DNA of 30,921 nt, taken from an uncultured Bacteroidia bacterium. Its GTDB lineage: Bacteria; Bacteroidota; Bacteroidia; Bacteroidales; UBA932. The position numbers were made by a program, and so were the translations under genes. Positions 23,022 to 30,586 of the stretch are shown piece after piece. The notes below the pieces were generated by a model. The model was given only the letters and a program-made list of their open reading frames with translations. It was not told where the DNA came from and ran no database searches. Location of the stretch: the NCBI GenBank assembly GCA_902767465.1, contig CACXHM010000048.1, forward strand, positions 1-30,921, written 5' to 3'. Each line of letters opens with the position of its first letter. Within the stretch, counting starts at the first letter, position 1.

Positions 23022-24458
23022 ATGCTCTTCAAGAACTTGATTAACGCAGCCGGCACCGTTACAATCGGTGCCGCTGTTGTTATTTCATGCCTTCTTCAAG
23101 CTTGTTCCGTTAATGACAATGCTTCTGGGTATAAGACATTTTTGTCGGAATCTGATAAATTCTCGCGCCTGCAGGAGTGGGATTTTGCCACTGATTATGC
23201 GCTCAAAGCTTTGGATGCGGCTGACAGGAGTCACTCCGCTGCGGCCAAATCCGAGGTGTTGAGCCATCTTGCCGCTATTGACATTATGACATGGCGTGAT
23301 GCCCAGGCATGGGAACACTCATGCGAGGCGGAGAGTCTTGCAAGGGAGAGCGGTATTGACAGTCTTGTAGCAATGGCATTGCTCCAGAAAGGCAAGGTCT
23401 GCCTTTGCGGGGCAATAACCGAAGAAGATGTCCGTGATGATGAGGCATTGGGATACCTCGAAGAGGCACTTAAGCTCTCCTACGGATGTCCTTCGGTGAA
23501 GGCGGACGTCCTTTTCAATATTTCGCAGGTGTATGTGGGGAAGAACCGCTTCCGCAGGGAAATAGATCCGGTCCTTTATGCCAAGGCGGGTGACTATCTT
23601 GATGCCGGGGAGGCGCTCGCCCGGGATCATGGCCTCGAAGAATCCATAGCGAAATCCTATACCTACCGCATGCGCTATCTGCGTCAGGGCGCAAAACTGG
23701 ATGAGGGCATCGACTGCTGCAACAAGATACTCGAAATCAGCGGGAATGACGATTTTCTACACAAGTCGCAGGCGTATAACCAGATGGTGATGTTCTACTC
23801 GCTCAAGGGGGACGTCGAAAACGCCGCTGCTGCGCATCAGCAGTATGTATATGCAATGGAACGCTTTATGAGACAGAAGTCGGACGCTCTTCTTCAGAAT
23901 ATGGAGAGCATGTACGATAGTTCGCTCAAGCAGGAGAGGATAAGGATTCTTCTCCGCTGGTTGTCCGTGCTTGTGTTTGCGGTGCTGCTTCTCATTGCCT
24001 TGGTTGTTGTGGTTTTCGGCAGCAGACAGAGGATTTATGCGGCGGACAAGGGAAAGGAAGCACTTCTTCGTTTCATATCTAAAGATTTTACCAATCCTTC
24101 TTTCAACAGCAAGGTTTCCGAGGCTTTCCACGATATATCAACTATGGACGAGGCTTCGATTCGGGAACGTTGCGCATCGCTTGTGGGAGAATCTGATCCC
24201 GAGGCTCGTGAAATTGCCGATTACATTGTCGCACTTGCGCGCGAACGTGCCGGTGCCGGTGCCCGTTTCGGGCTTACTTCCCGAGAAATGGAGATACTTC
24301 GTTTGAGCCGGGAGGGTCTTACTGCTGCGCAGATTGCCGATCGCCTGCACATTAGTGTGTTCACCGTAAACAATCACAAGCAGAATATTTATTCCAAGAT
24401 GGGTGTTCGCAGTAATGCCGAGATGATACGGATTGCTACCGAAAAAGGCCTGTTCTAA
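23022..24458 (+). CDS. Membrane-spanning LuxR-type regulator with helical-repeat sensor
   Basis: This 478-aa protein starts at ATG 23022, one base after rbr; the in-frame extension into rbr is a shadow. Residues 1-27 form a hydrophobic signal ending in LLQAC, with Cys28 as a possible lipidation site. Residues ~35-300 are helical with TPR-like repeats, for instance LQEWDFATDYALKALDAAD. A membrane helix at about 314-333 (LSVLVFAVLLLIALVVVVFG) leads to a cytoplasmic linker and a C-terminal LuxR/GerE helix-turn-helix (417-478: GLTSREMEILRLSREGLTAA, then QIADRLHISVFTVNNHKQNIY). A periplasmic sensor could thus directly control DNA binding as a one-component system. The signal and target genes are unknown; a link to oxidative stress is inferred from the operon with rbr. 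Confidence 0.88.
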   Translation: MLFKNLINAAGTVTIGAAVVISCLLQACSVNDNASGYKTFLSESDKFSRLQEWDFATDYALKALDAADRSHSAAAKSEVLSHLAAIDIMTWRDAQAWEHSCEAESLARESGIDSLVAMALLQKGKVCLCGAITEEDVRDDEALGYLEEALKLSYGCPSVKADVLFNISQVYVGKNRFRREIDPVLYAKAGDYLDAGEALARDHGLEESIAKSYTYRMRYLRQGAKLDEGIDCCNKILEISGNDDFLHKSQAYNQMVMFYSLKGDVENAAAAHQQYVYAMERFMRQKSDALLQNMESMYDSSLKQERIRILLRWLSVLVFAVLLLIALVVVVFGSRQRIYAADKGKEALLRFISKDFTNPSFNSKVSEAFHDISTMDEASIRERCASLVGESDPEAREIADYIVALARERAGAGARFGLTSREMEILRLSREGLTAAQIADRLHISVFTVNNHKQNIYSKMGVRSNAEMIRIATEKGLF

Positions 24459-24477
24459 GGGGGCCAGACACTTTTAT

Positions 24478-24529
24478 GATTAAAACTAACTATCTGCCAT
24501 TGGGCAAAATAGTTAGTTTTAATCTTTTT
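24478..24529 (+). terminator. Rho-independent terminator after the rbr-luxR operon
   Basis: GATTAAAACTAACTAT (24478-24493) pairs exactly with ATAGTTAGTTTTAATC (24509-24524). Inside, TGCC/GGCA extends the hairpin around a small loop, and TTTTT follows directly. The stem is 16 bp plus 4 bp. Confidence 0.9.
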
Positions 24530-24555
24530 GGCATTGGCCTTCGCGCATACCTTTG
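24525..24555 (+). promoter_or_regulatory. Probable promoter of the small ORF-lipoprotein operon
   Basis: TACCTTTG (24548-24555) fits TAnnTTTG. A TTTTTG run sits 17-19 bases upstream and overlaps the T-tract of the preceding terminator. The predicted start is about 35 bases before the 46-aa ORF. Confidence 0.6.
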
Positions 24556-24593
24556 TACCTTACGGTTACGCAGAAGTGTCAATCATCAATATT

Positions 24594-24734
24594 ATGTCAG
24601 TAAAAAATCCACAGTGGCAGCCATACTGCCGTCCGGAGTGCTGCGAGCATTCCATTTCGTCGCTCAATCCCATTGCGGCCAGCACTGAGGTTGATGGTCT
24701 TTATTTGTACTCTCTTACCGAAGAGGATTGGTAA
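24594..24734 (+). CDS. Small Cys-containing 46-aa protein, unknown
   Basis: A 46-codon frame starts at ATG 24594 and ends with TAA 20 bases before the lipoprotein start. It lies just downstream of a promoter box, between a terminator and the next gene, so it is not a shadow of another gene. The peptide has no signal sequence or membrane helix. It contains a Cys cluster (YCRPECCEH, three Cys within five residues) near residues 11-19 and an acidic end, LTEEDW. I know no family. It could be a small metal-binding or regulatory peptide, a leader peptide for the lipoprotein gene, or a precursor peptide. Coding is likely but unproven. Confidence 0.5.
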   Translation: MSVKNPQWQPYCRPECCEHSISSLNPIAASTEVDGLYLYSLTEEDW

Positions 24735-24754
24735 TCGTTAAAAGAAGCAATGTT

Positions 24755-26161
24755 ATGAAAAAGACTGTTTATTTTATTGCATCGCTTGTTTTGATGCTTT
24801 CCGTTTTCTCCTGTGAAAAAGCAGAGACAACAATCCCTGTTTCTAACGAAAATATTCATGCCGTTTCGGTTGAACTTGACCGGAGCGATGACTCAAAAGT
24901 TTCTATTTCCGGCACAAGTATAACTTGGAAGGAAGGGGATGCCGTTGCCATCAGATATAAAAAGAGCGACACCTATTATGTCGAGAAATTCACTCTCGTT
25001 TCCGGTGTCGGAAAACGCAGCGGGAAATTTGTGAATACTGCCAGCAGCATTGATGCTGACTGCAGTGAGATTCAGGCTTTTTATCCCTATTCCACGCTTG
25101 ATTCGGGTGGTAAGCTTGTATGGGACCTTTCCTCTCAGGACGGCAGCTTTGAAAACGTATGTGCTTCCATGGGTTTTTATGATCCGTATAATTTTTCGTA
25201 TTCTGACGGAAAACTTTCCGGATCCAAGGATATGTATGTTTGGACGAGCATCATCAAAATCGCCAAGGGCATCGAATTCCCCGGACTCTCGTCCAAGACA
25301 GGTTCGGCCACTATAGCTCTTTCCGGCGGTCAGATTGCTTCGCAGTACAAGAGCGATTACTCTTCTACGGCCGGTGAAATTACCGTTTCTGGTGCAAGCG
25401 TGACCGGTGGCAAACTCGACGACGATGTTTATATTGTAATCAAGCCCAGGTCTGGAGAATCATCGGTTACACTCAAGGTGACGGTTGACGGTCTTAGTAA
25501 AACCTATTTTCTCAGCAGGAACTTTACTTCAGGACGTATAGTAACGCTTTCCTCGATGCCGGCTATCAAGCTTGAATACAAAACTGTTGAGAGTGAGAAT
25601 TGGTCTGGAGTTCCTGCCAGCGGAATCAACCGGTATCCCGGATATACGCTCAATCTTCGCGCCGCTGCAACCGACGGTTCCCCCACTACCTACACCTTCT
25701 CTTCTTCCGATGACAGCCAGATTGCGGTCACTTCCGATGGTGCCGTGACTTTCAAAGGTGCGGTCGTGACCCCTTCCTCTGCCAATCATTATAGTATTGT
25801 CTGGGCGGAAGCAGATATCACCGTCACAGGAAGCGACAGCAGTGTCAATGTCTATCATTTTACTTCTAATATCTATTATAAGTGGTATACGCTGGGATAT
25901 TGGAAGGATTTCAATATTGACAGAAGCTTCTCTGTTGGTGATAATACCGGTTATCAAATTGGATTTAAGGACGATTTTAGCAGTGGTATCATAACGCTTT
26001 CCTATAACAGTCCCGGAGTTACATATGCAAGTACGGATCCGGCAGTTGTTACATGGGGAGGAACCACGGATGCGGTTGTTGCTGTATCCGCAGGTACATG
26101 CAAACTTCAGGCTACCGTCGGCGGTGTAACGCTCACCCTTGCCAACGTCACTGTAAATTAA
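24755..26161 (+). CDS. Fimbrillin-like / Ig-like surface lipoprotein
   Basis: This 468-aa predicted lipoprotein has signal residues 1-19 and Cys20 in VFSC, in typical Bacteroidota style. I chose ATG 24755 because the in-frame ATG at 24728 adds charged residues before the signal. Residues ~35-275 are beta-rich and resemble fimbrillin-family lipoproteins: SITWKEGDAVAIRYKK, a FYPYSTLDSGGKLVWDL strand pair, and DDVYIVIKPRSGESSVTL followed by FTSGRIVTLSSMP. Residues ~285-468 look like one or two bacterial Ig-like modules (FSSSDDSQIAVTSDGAVTFK; YASTDPAVVTWGG). Ser, Thr and Asp are abundant, unlike the enzymes nearby. Likely a surface structural or adhesive protein. It is preceded by a small ORF in the same transcript and ends in a strong terminator. 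Confidence 0.75.
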   Translation: MKKTVYFIASLVLMLSVFSCEKAETTIPVSNENIHAVSVELDRSDDSKVSISGTSITWKEGDAVAIRYKKSDTYYVEKFTLVSGVGKRSGKFVNTASSIDADCSEIQAFYPYSTLDSGGKLVWDLSSQDGSFENVCASMGFYDPYNFSYSDGKLSGSKDMYVWTSIIKIAKGIEFPGLSSKTGSATIALSGGQIASQYKSDYSSTAGEITVSGASVTGGKLDDDVYIVIKPRSGESSVTLKVTVDGLSKTYFLSRNFTSGRIVTLSSMPAIKLEYKTVESENWSGVPASGINRYPGYTLNLRAAATDGSPTTYTFSSSDDSQIAVTSDGAVTFKGAVVTPSSANHYSIVWAEADITVTGSDSSVNVYHFTSNIYYKWYTLGYWKDFNIDRSFSVGDNTGYQIGFKDDFSSGIITLSYNSPGVTYASTDPAVVTWGGTTDAVVAVSAGTCKLQATVGGVTLTLANVTVN

Positions 26162-26194
26162 ACATTCTAACCTAATCTATCTATATCCAAATCC

Positions 26195-26231
26195 AAAAAG
26201 CCCCGGCGGACACACGTTCGCCGGGGCTTTT
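26195..26231. terminator. Bidirectional rho-independent terminator
   Basis: AAAAGCCCCGGCG (26196-26208) pairs exactly with CGCCGGGGCTTTT (26219-26231) around a 10-base loop. A-run and T-run flanks allow it to work on both strands, between the convergent lipoprotein and pdxB genes. Confidence 0.95.
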
Positions 26232-26251
26232 AATTGCCAGATTGATCTGTC

Positions 26252-27379
26252 CTATCTGATGCGGAATCCGAGTTCTCTCAGGCGACCCGCCATCTGCGGC
26301 GTTCCGCCGTGCAGGGTTACCGTGAAAGACGTGAACTCACGGCGGATCGGATAGTCCCCGCGGAGACGCTCGAATGCCCCGAGATCGGAACGCAGTGCAT
26401 TGCTGTCGGCAGTAATGTCGTAAGTGTGAAGCACGGCTTCCGTGAGGACTTCCTGCAGGGTTTTGCCTTCGGCGCAGATATCAAACTCCAGACTCTGCGA
26501 AGGAGCGGGAATCCCCGATGCCGCCCAATCGGTGAGAGGCAATCCAAGGACCTCTGCCACGGTACGTACGGCCGCTGTGGTGCCATTGGCTTTACCATCG
26601 GCGGAATACCCGGCGATATGGGGCGTGGAGTAATCCAAAAGCTCCACCAGTTCAGGATCCAGATCTGGCTCTCCCTCCCATACGTCGAGGCATGCTCCTG
26701 CGATCTTGTGCTGCTGCAAGGCGGATTTCAGGGCCTTGTTGTCCACAACGGGGCCGCGGGAAGAGTTGATCAGTATCTGAGAGGCGCGCATCGAAGCAAG
26801 GCGATCCGAGTCAAACAGATGCCATGTTGCGTCCTGGCCTTCTTTCTGCAAGGGGACGTGCAGGGTGATGATATCGCTGCGACGCACCAGTTCGTCCAGT
26901 TCCACAAAGGCTTCCGGCCCTTCTTTGCGAGCGCGCGGAGGATCGTTCAGCAAAACTTTCATTCCGAGGATGCCTGCGGCTTCGGCCACCTTGCTTCCAA
27001 CGTTGCCGACACCCACTACGCCAAGGGTCAATGCCGAAAGGTCCAGACCCCGTCTGCGGGCGAGGCTGAGCAGCAGTGCGGTGATGTACTGCTTGACGCT
27101 CCAGGAATTGCATCCCGGGGCATTTCGCCAGATGATCCCGTGTTCTTCGCACCAGGCGGTGTCGATATGATCGAAACCTATTGTGGCTGTGGCTATTACT
27201 TTTACAGAAGATCCTTCCAGAAGCGAGGAATTGCAGATCGTGCGGGTGCGGGTGATGAGTGCGTCTGCATCTTTTACTGCCTCGGGGGTTGTTTCCTTGC
27301 CGGGCAGATAAACCACCTCCGCGAAGGGTTCGAGCGCTCCGCGGAGGAATGGAATTTTGTTGTCAGCTATAATTTTCAT
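26252..27379 (-). CDS. pdxB: 4-phosphoerythronate dehydrogenase
   Basis: PdxB oxidises 4-phosphoerythronate in the DXP-independent branch of pyridoxal phosphate synthesis. The 375-aa protein has the D-2-hydroxyacid dehydrogenase fold: NAD loop GVVGVGNVG (120-128), and catalytic Arg208 (NSSRGPVVD), Glu237 (DVWEGEP) and His254 (TPHIAGYS). PdxB-type features are the N-terminal MKIIADNKIPF, IATATIGFDHID, NAPGCNSWSV and a C-terminal ~100-residue dimerisation domain that ordinary hydroxyacid dehydrogenases lack. The start codon directly touches the stop of the LarA-like gene upstream, so it is the last gene of the minus-strand operon, followed by the terminator at 26195-26231. Confidence 0.93.
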   Translation of the reverse strand: MKIIADNKIPFLRGALEPFAEVVYLPGKETTPEAVKDADALITRTRTICNSSLLEGSSVKVIATATIGFDHIDTAWCEEHGIIWRNAPGCNSWSVKQYITALLLSLARRRGLDLSALTLGVVGVGNVGSKVAEAAGILGMKVLLNDPPRARKEGPEAFVELDELVRRSDIITLHVPLQKEGQDATWHLFDSDRLASMRASQILINSSRGPVVDNKALKSALQQHKIAGACLDVWEGEPDLDPELVELLDYSTPHIAGYSADGKANGTTAAVRTVAEVLGLPLTDWAASGIPAPSQSLEFDICAEGKTLQEVLTEAVLHTYDITADSNALRSDLGAFERLRGDYPIRREFTSFTVTLHGGTPQMAGRLRELGFRIR

Positions 27380-28660
27380 TTAGTCCTTGAATCTGTCGGG
27401 ATGTGCCCAGAGCCCAAGTGCGGGATTGGAGATGTAGTAAACCTCTTCTCCGTCTGGCATGGTGTTCCATCCGTCTTTCAGTTTGTCGATAGGGTAGCGG
27501 GCCACCATGTCATCATAACTGCAATACTTGAAGCCGACGCCCTCTATCTCCTCGCGTGTCATGCCGGGGCCGGGGCAGTAGGTAATCGAGAACCGGCCTT
27601 CAGACGAGCCATGGATAAGATGGGCGGAAGCCCCCAGATTCTCCTGCAGGTCGGCATTCTCGTCGGTGCATTTCAGCGTGTGCGGTGTGCCCTTGTAACC
27701 ATATTTGCGGATTAGGCCGTCGATTGTCTTGTCTTCGCCGAATTCGCGGAGCGCCGGAGCCAGCACTATCAGTTCGGCACCATCGGCCAGGGCCATCCTG
27801 GTGCGATAGATGCTCTTGTTGCCAAGCCAGGTGCTCTTGAACTCTTCGGGGTCCAGATAGACTATGCACTTTTTGATCGGATGATCCACCATAATGAAAT
27901 TGGTCTCCATCGAAAGGTCGCAGGCCTTGCGGAAGCATTCCGCGTCATCTCCTATGAACAGGCCCTTCAAGTCCATCTTTCCGGTTTCCTCGTTTTTGGC
28001 GAGAACGGTTTGGATATACACTATGGGGAGCTGGGGAATAAAATGTTCGCGTGCATATTCAAACACCGCGCGCACGGGGCCACCGGGACGGCCCATCAGC
28101 CGCTCCATACCGTAGGAGGAGCCTATGAAATGGCTCTTGTTGATGCCTTCGCTGCCGCCTGTCCCTACGAAGATGTTCTTGGTATAGTTGGCCATGCCCA
28201 CAACCTCGTGAGGCACCACCTGCCCTATAGACAGGATGAGGTCGAACGAGGGGTCGAGCAGGAGTTTGTTCACCTGGGCCGGCCAGTCATAATGAAGCTT
28301 GCCTTCCGAGACTTCTTCGATGTATGACCCGGGCACCGTGCCTACGGTAACCACGTCGTGACGCCAGTCGTGCACGCGGAACTTGTCGGCGGGCACATGG
28401 CCGAACATGGTCTTGATCTGCTCGGCAGTCATGGGAGAGTGGGTTCCCAGAGCAGGCAGTACGTCGGTAAGGGTATCACCGAAATAGTCATAGACCATTT
28501 CGGTGATAGGCCCCGCGTATGAATTGAAACGGGTAAAATCCGGAGGGATGGCAAGGACCCTTTTCTTGGGCCCCATTGCATCGAATACCTGTTTCAGGGC
28601 CTCCCGGACCTCCTCTGGGGAGATCCGGTCGGTCTTTGATCCTCTTGCGTAGTAAAGCAT
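27380..28660 (-). CDS. LarA-family nickel-pincer racemase/epimerase homologue
   Basis: LarA enzymes racemise or epimerise 2-hydroxyacids with a nickel-pincer nucleotide (NPN) bound to a Lys. In this 426-aa protein H74 (GTHSPMT), H97 (VHDW), H151 (VVPHEVVG), K161 (NYTKNIFVG) and H177 (NKSHF) fit the expected pattern. The H151-K161-H177 spacing (10 and 16) equals that of His174, Lys184 and His200 in Lactiplantibacillus LarA, the proton-transfer His, cofactor Lys and nickel ligand. The family includes a reported D-gluconate 2-epimerase (from memory). Position next to KdgK-like and SDR genes suggests a sugar-acid substrate such as gluconate/mannonate rather than lactate. Cofactor genes larB, larC and larE are not in the window. 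It starts 4 bases after the kinase stop. Confidence 0.85.
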   Translation of the reverse strand: MLYYARGSKTDRISPEEVREALKQVFDAMGPKKRVLAIPPDFTRFNSYAGPITEMVYDYFGDTLTDVLPALGTHSPMTAEQIKTMFGHVPADKFRVHDWRHDVVTVGTVPGSYIEEVSEGKLHYDWPAQVNKLLLDPSFDLILSIGQVVPHEVVGMANYTKNIFVGTGGSEGINKSHFIGSSYGMERLMGRPGGPVRAVFEYAREHFIPQLPIVYIQTVLAKNEETGKMDLKGLFIGDDAECFRKACDLSMETNFIMVDHPIKKCIVYLDPEEFKSTWLGNKSIYRTRMALADGAELIVLAPALREFGEDKTIDGLIRKYGYKGTPHTLKCTDENADLQENLGASAHLIHGSSEGRFSITYCPGPGMTREEIEGVGFKYCSYDDMVARYPIDKLKDGWNTMPDGEEVYYISNPALGLWAHPDRFKD

Positions 28661-28664
28661 AAGA

Positions 28665-29744
28665 CTATCTCTTTACGCGTGCATTACCTGCCCAAATGCT
28701 CCATACCTGCTCTTCGTCTGCCGGCTGGCCGTAGTCGGTGAGCATGGTGGTGGCGAGGGCTCCCGTGGCCCAGCCGAACTGGATCCACTTTTCGGGCTCC
28801 CATCCTTTGAGGATGCCGTAGAGAAGGCCTCCCACGAAACCGTCTCCGCCGCCGATGCGGTCGAGAACGTGAATCTCGCGAGGCTCTACCACATGCCAGT
28901 TGTCGCCTTCGAGCATGATGGCTCCCCAGTTGTGGCTGTTGGTGTTATTCACCTGGCGCAGTGTGGTAGCATAGACCTGTGCACCGGGGTACTGGGCCTT
29001 TACGCGTGCGATCATCTCCTTGAAACCGTTGATTTTGGATGCGATGTCCTTTCCGCCGGCTTCCGGTCCTTCGATTCCGAGGCAGAGCTGGAAGTCTTCT
29101 TCGTTGCCGATCAGCACGTCTGCGTAGCTGGCAATCTCGGAGAAGATATCGTGAAGTTCCTGTTCACGGCCTTTCCAGAAGGATGCGCGGTAGTTGAGGT
29201 CGAAGCTGATGCGGGTGCCGTATTTCTTTGCTGCACGTGCAATCTCCAGGCAGAACTTGCTGGTGTCAGGGCTGAGGGCTCCGATAAGGCCGGAGAGATG
29301 CACTATCTGCACTCCTTCCTGTCCGAATATGCGGTCCAGGTCGAAATCCTTTACGTTGAGGGTGCGGCCTACTTCGCCTGCACGGTCGTTCCAGACGCGG
29401 GGTCCGCGGGAACCGTATCCGCTGTCGGCAATGTTGATCTGGTGACGGTATCCCCACGGACCTCCCTGAGGCACTTCGGGTCCTTCGAAGTCCATTCCGC
29501 GTGCGCGGAGATTGGCTTTGATGAAGGATGCGAAGGGGCTGCCGCTGACGAAGGTGGTGAGCACCTTGACGGGGAGTCCGAGATAGGACGCAACGCTGGC
29601 AACGTTGGTTTCGGCGCTGGTGGCCTGGAGATGGAAGACATCGCTGCACTGAACGGGCTGGCCGTTCTCGGGAGTGATGCGAAGACCCATGCTGGTGGGA
29701 ACCAGGAGGGCATATTTGCAGTTGGGCTTGAGTTGGATATTCAT
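28665..29744 (-). CDS. PfkB-family sugar kinase, probably 2-keto-3-deoxygluconate kinase
   Basis: This 359-aa ribokinase-type kinase has an N-terminal GG-like region replaced by ATSAETNVASVASYLG (41-56), a DLNYRASFW strand (182-190) typical of KdgK-type members, GNEEDF (213-218), and the anion-hole/catalytic motif DRIGGGDGFVGG (295-306) with Asp301 as base. It would phosphorylate 2-keto-3-deoxygluconate to KDPG for the Entner-Doudoroff aldolase. It is longer than many PfkB kinases (~310), as are Bacteroidota KdgK homologues. Five bases separate it from the SDR gene and four from the LarA-like gene, so all three are likely one pathway. Specificity is inferred from motif and context, not proven. 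Confidence 0.85.
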   Translation of the reverse strand: MNIQLKPNCKYALLVPTSMGLRITPENGQPVQCSDVFHLQATSAETNVASVASYLGLPVKVLTTFVSGSPFASFIKANLRARGMDFEGPEVPQGGPWGYRHQINIADSGYGSRGPRVWNDRAGEVGRTLNVKDFDLDRIFGQEGVQIVHLSGLIGALSPDTSKFCLEIARAAKKYGTRISFDLNYRASFWKGREQELHDIFSEIASYADVLIGNEEDFQLCLGIEGPEAGGKDIASKINGFKEMIARVKAQYPGAQVYATTLRQVNNTNSHNWGAIMLEGDNWHVVEPREIHVLDRIGGGDGFVGGLLYGILKGWEPEKWIQFGWATGALATTMLTDYGQPADEEQVWSIWAGNARVKR

Positions 29745-29749
29745 GGCTT

Positions 29750-30568
29750 TTAGATGCTGAAGGAGTTGAATCCGCCGTCAACGGCATTAACTGTGCCGGT
29801 CACGCCGCGAGATGCGTCGGAGGCGAGGAAATGGAGTTCTCCGGTGAGTTCGTCCGGCTCGAGGAAGCGTCCGAAAGGAGTGTGGCCGAGAATCTTGTGG
29901 GAACGGTCGGTAAGGCTGCCGTCGGGATTGGTGAGCAGGCTCCTGTTCTGATTGGTGAGAAGGAATCCCGGGGCGATTGCATTCACGCGGATGCCTTCAC
30001 CGAACTTGGTGGCAAGTTCGCCTGCAAGCCACATGGTCCAGCTGGCCATACCGGCCTTTGCAATGCCGTATCCTGCCACGCGGGTGAGCGGGCGGAACGA
30101 AGACATTGAGCAGAAGTTGATGATGGAACCTTTCTTCTGTTCGATCATGGGCTTTACGAACACCTTGGTGGGGATGACGGTGCCGAAGATGTTGAGGTCG
30201 CAGACCTTCTTCATTGCATCGATGTTGAGGTCGGCGATGGTCTGGTCGGGCTGCACGTTTGCAGGGCCCATATTGCCGCCGGCCGCATTCAGGAGAATGT
30301 CAACCGTGCCATATGCGGCGAGGATGTCCTTGAGGTTGCCTTCGAGGACCTGCTCGTCGAGCACGTTGGTGGGAAGGAACATGGCTTCGCCTCCGTCTGC
30401 CTTGATTTCAGCTACGAGTTTCTGTCCGATTTCGGCGGCGCGCTCGAGGTCGAGCAGAGCCACTTTGCAACCCTGGGCTGCGAAATACTTCACGATTGTT
30501 GCACCGAGCACACCGCATGCACCCGTCATAACGACCGTCTTTCCGGTCAGGTCAAATTGATTTTTCAT
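29750..30568 (-). CDS. SDR oxidoreductase, D-mannonate/fructuronate or ketogluconate type
   Basis: This 272-aa classical short-chain dehydrogenase has the cofactor loop TGACGVLG (15-22), NAAGG (94-98), and catalytic Ser154 (NFCSMSS), Tyr167 and Lys171 (YGIAK), then VNAIAPGFLLTNQNR. A C-terminal GTVNAVDGGFNSFSI closes the fold. The acidic D40-x-E42 after strand 2 suggests NAD preference. Bacteroidota SDRs of this type next to KdgK kinases act as D-mannonate oxidoreductase (UxuB-like, non-homologous to the E. coli enzyme) or 5-ketogluconate reductase. It starts 18 bases after the upstream outer-membrane gene. Exact substrate is an inference from the operon. Confidence 0.88.
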   Translation of the reverse strand: MKNQFDLTGKTVVMTGACGVLGATIVKYFAAQGCKVALLDLERAAEIGQKLVAEIKADGGEAMFLPTNVLDEQVLEGNLKDILAAYGTVDILLNAAGGNMGPANVQPDQTIADLNIDAMKKVCDLNIFGTVIPTKVFVKPMIEQKKGSIINFCSMSSFRPLTRVAGYGIAKAGMASWTMWLAGELATKFGEGIRVNAIAPGFLLTNQNRSLLTNPDGSLTDRSHKILGHTPFGRFLEPDELTGELHFLASDASRGVTGTVNAVDGGFNSFSI

Positions 30569-30586
30569 ATTGCGTATGATTTGATT

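Noticed and set aside
24459..24530. Riboswitch or attenuator in the long hairpin after the luxR-type gene
   Set aside because: The simple perfect stem followed by a T-run is explained by termination; no alternative pairing was found.
26309..27715. 468-codon open frame on the + strand opposite pdxB and the LarA-like gene
   Set aside because: Its composition is odd for a protein (many Gly, Cys and His), no motif is visible, and it is fully antisense to two well-recognised genes. Long antisense frames are common in GC-rich coding DNA.
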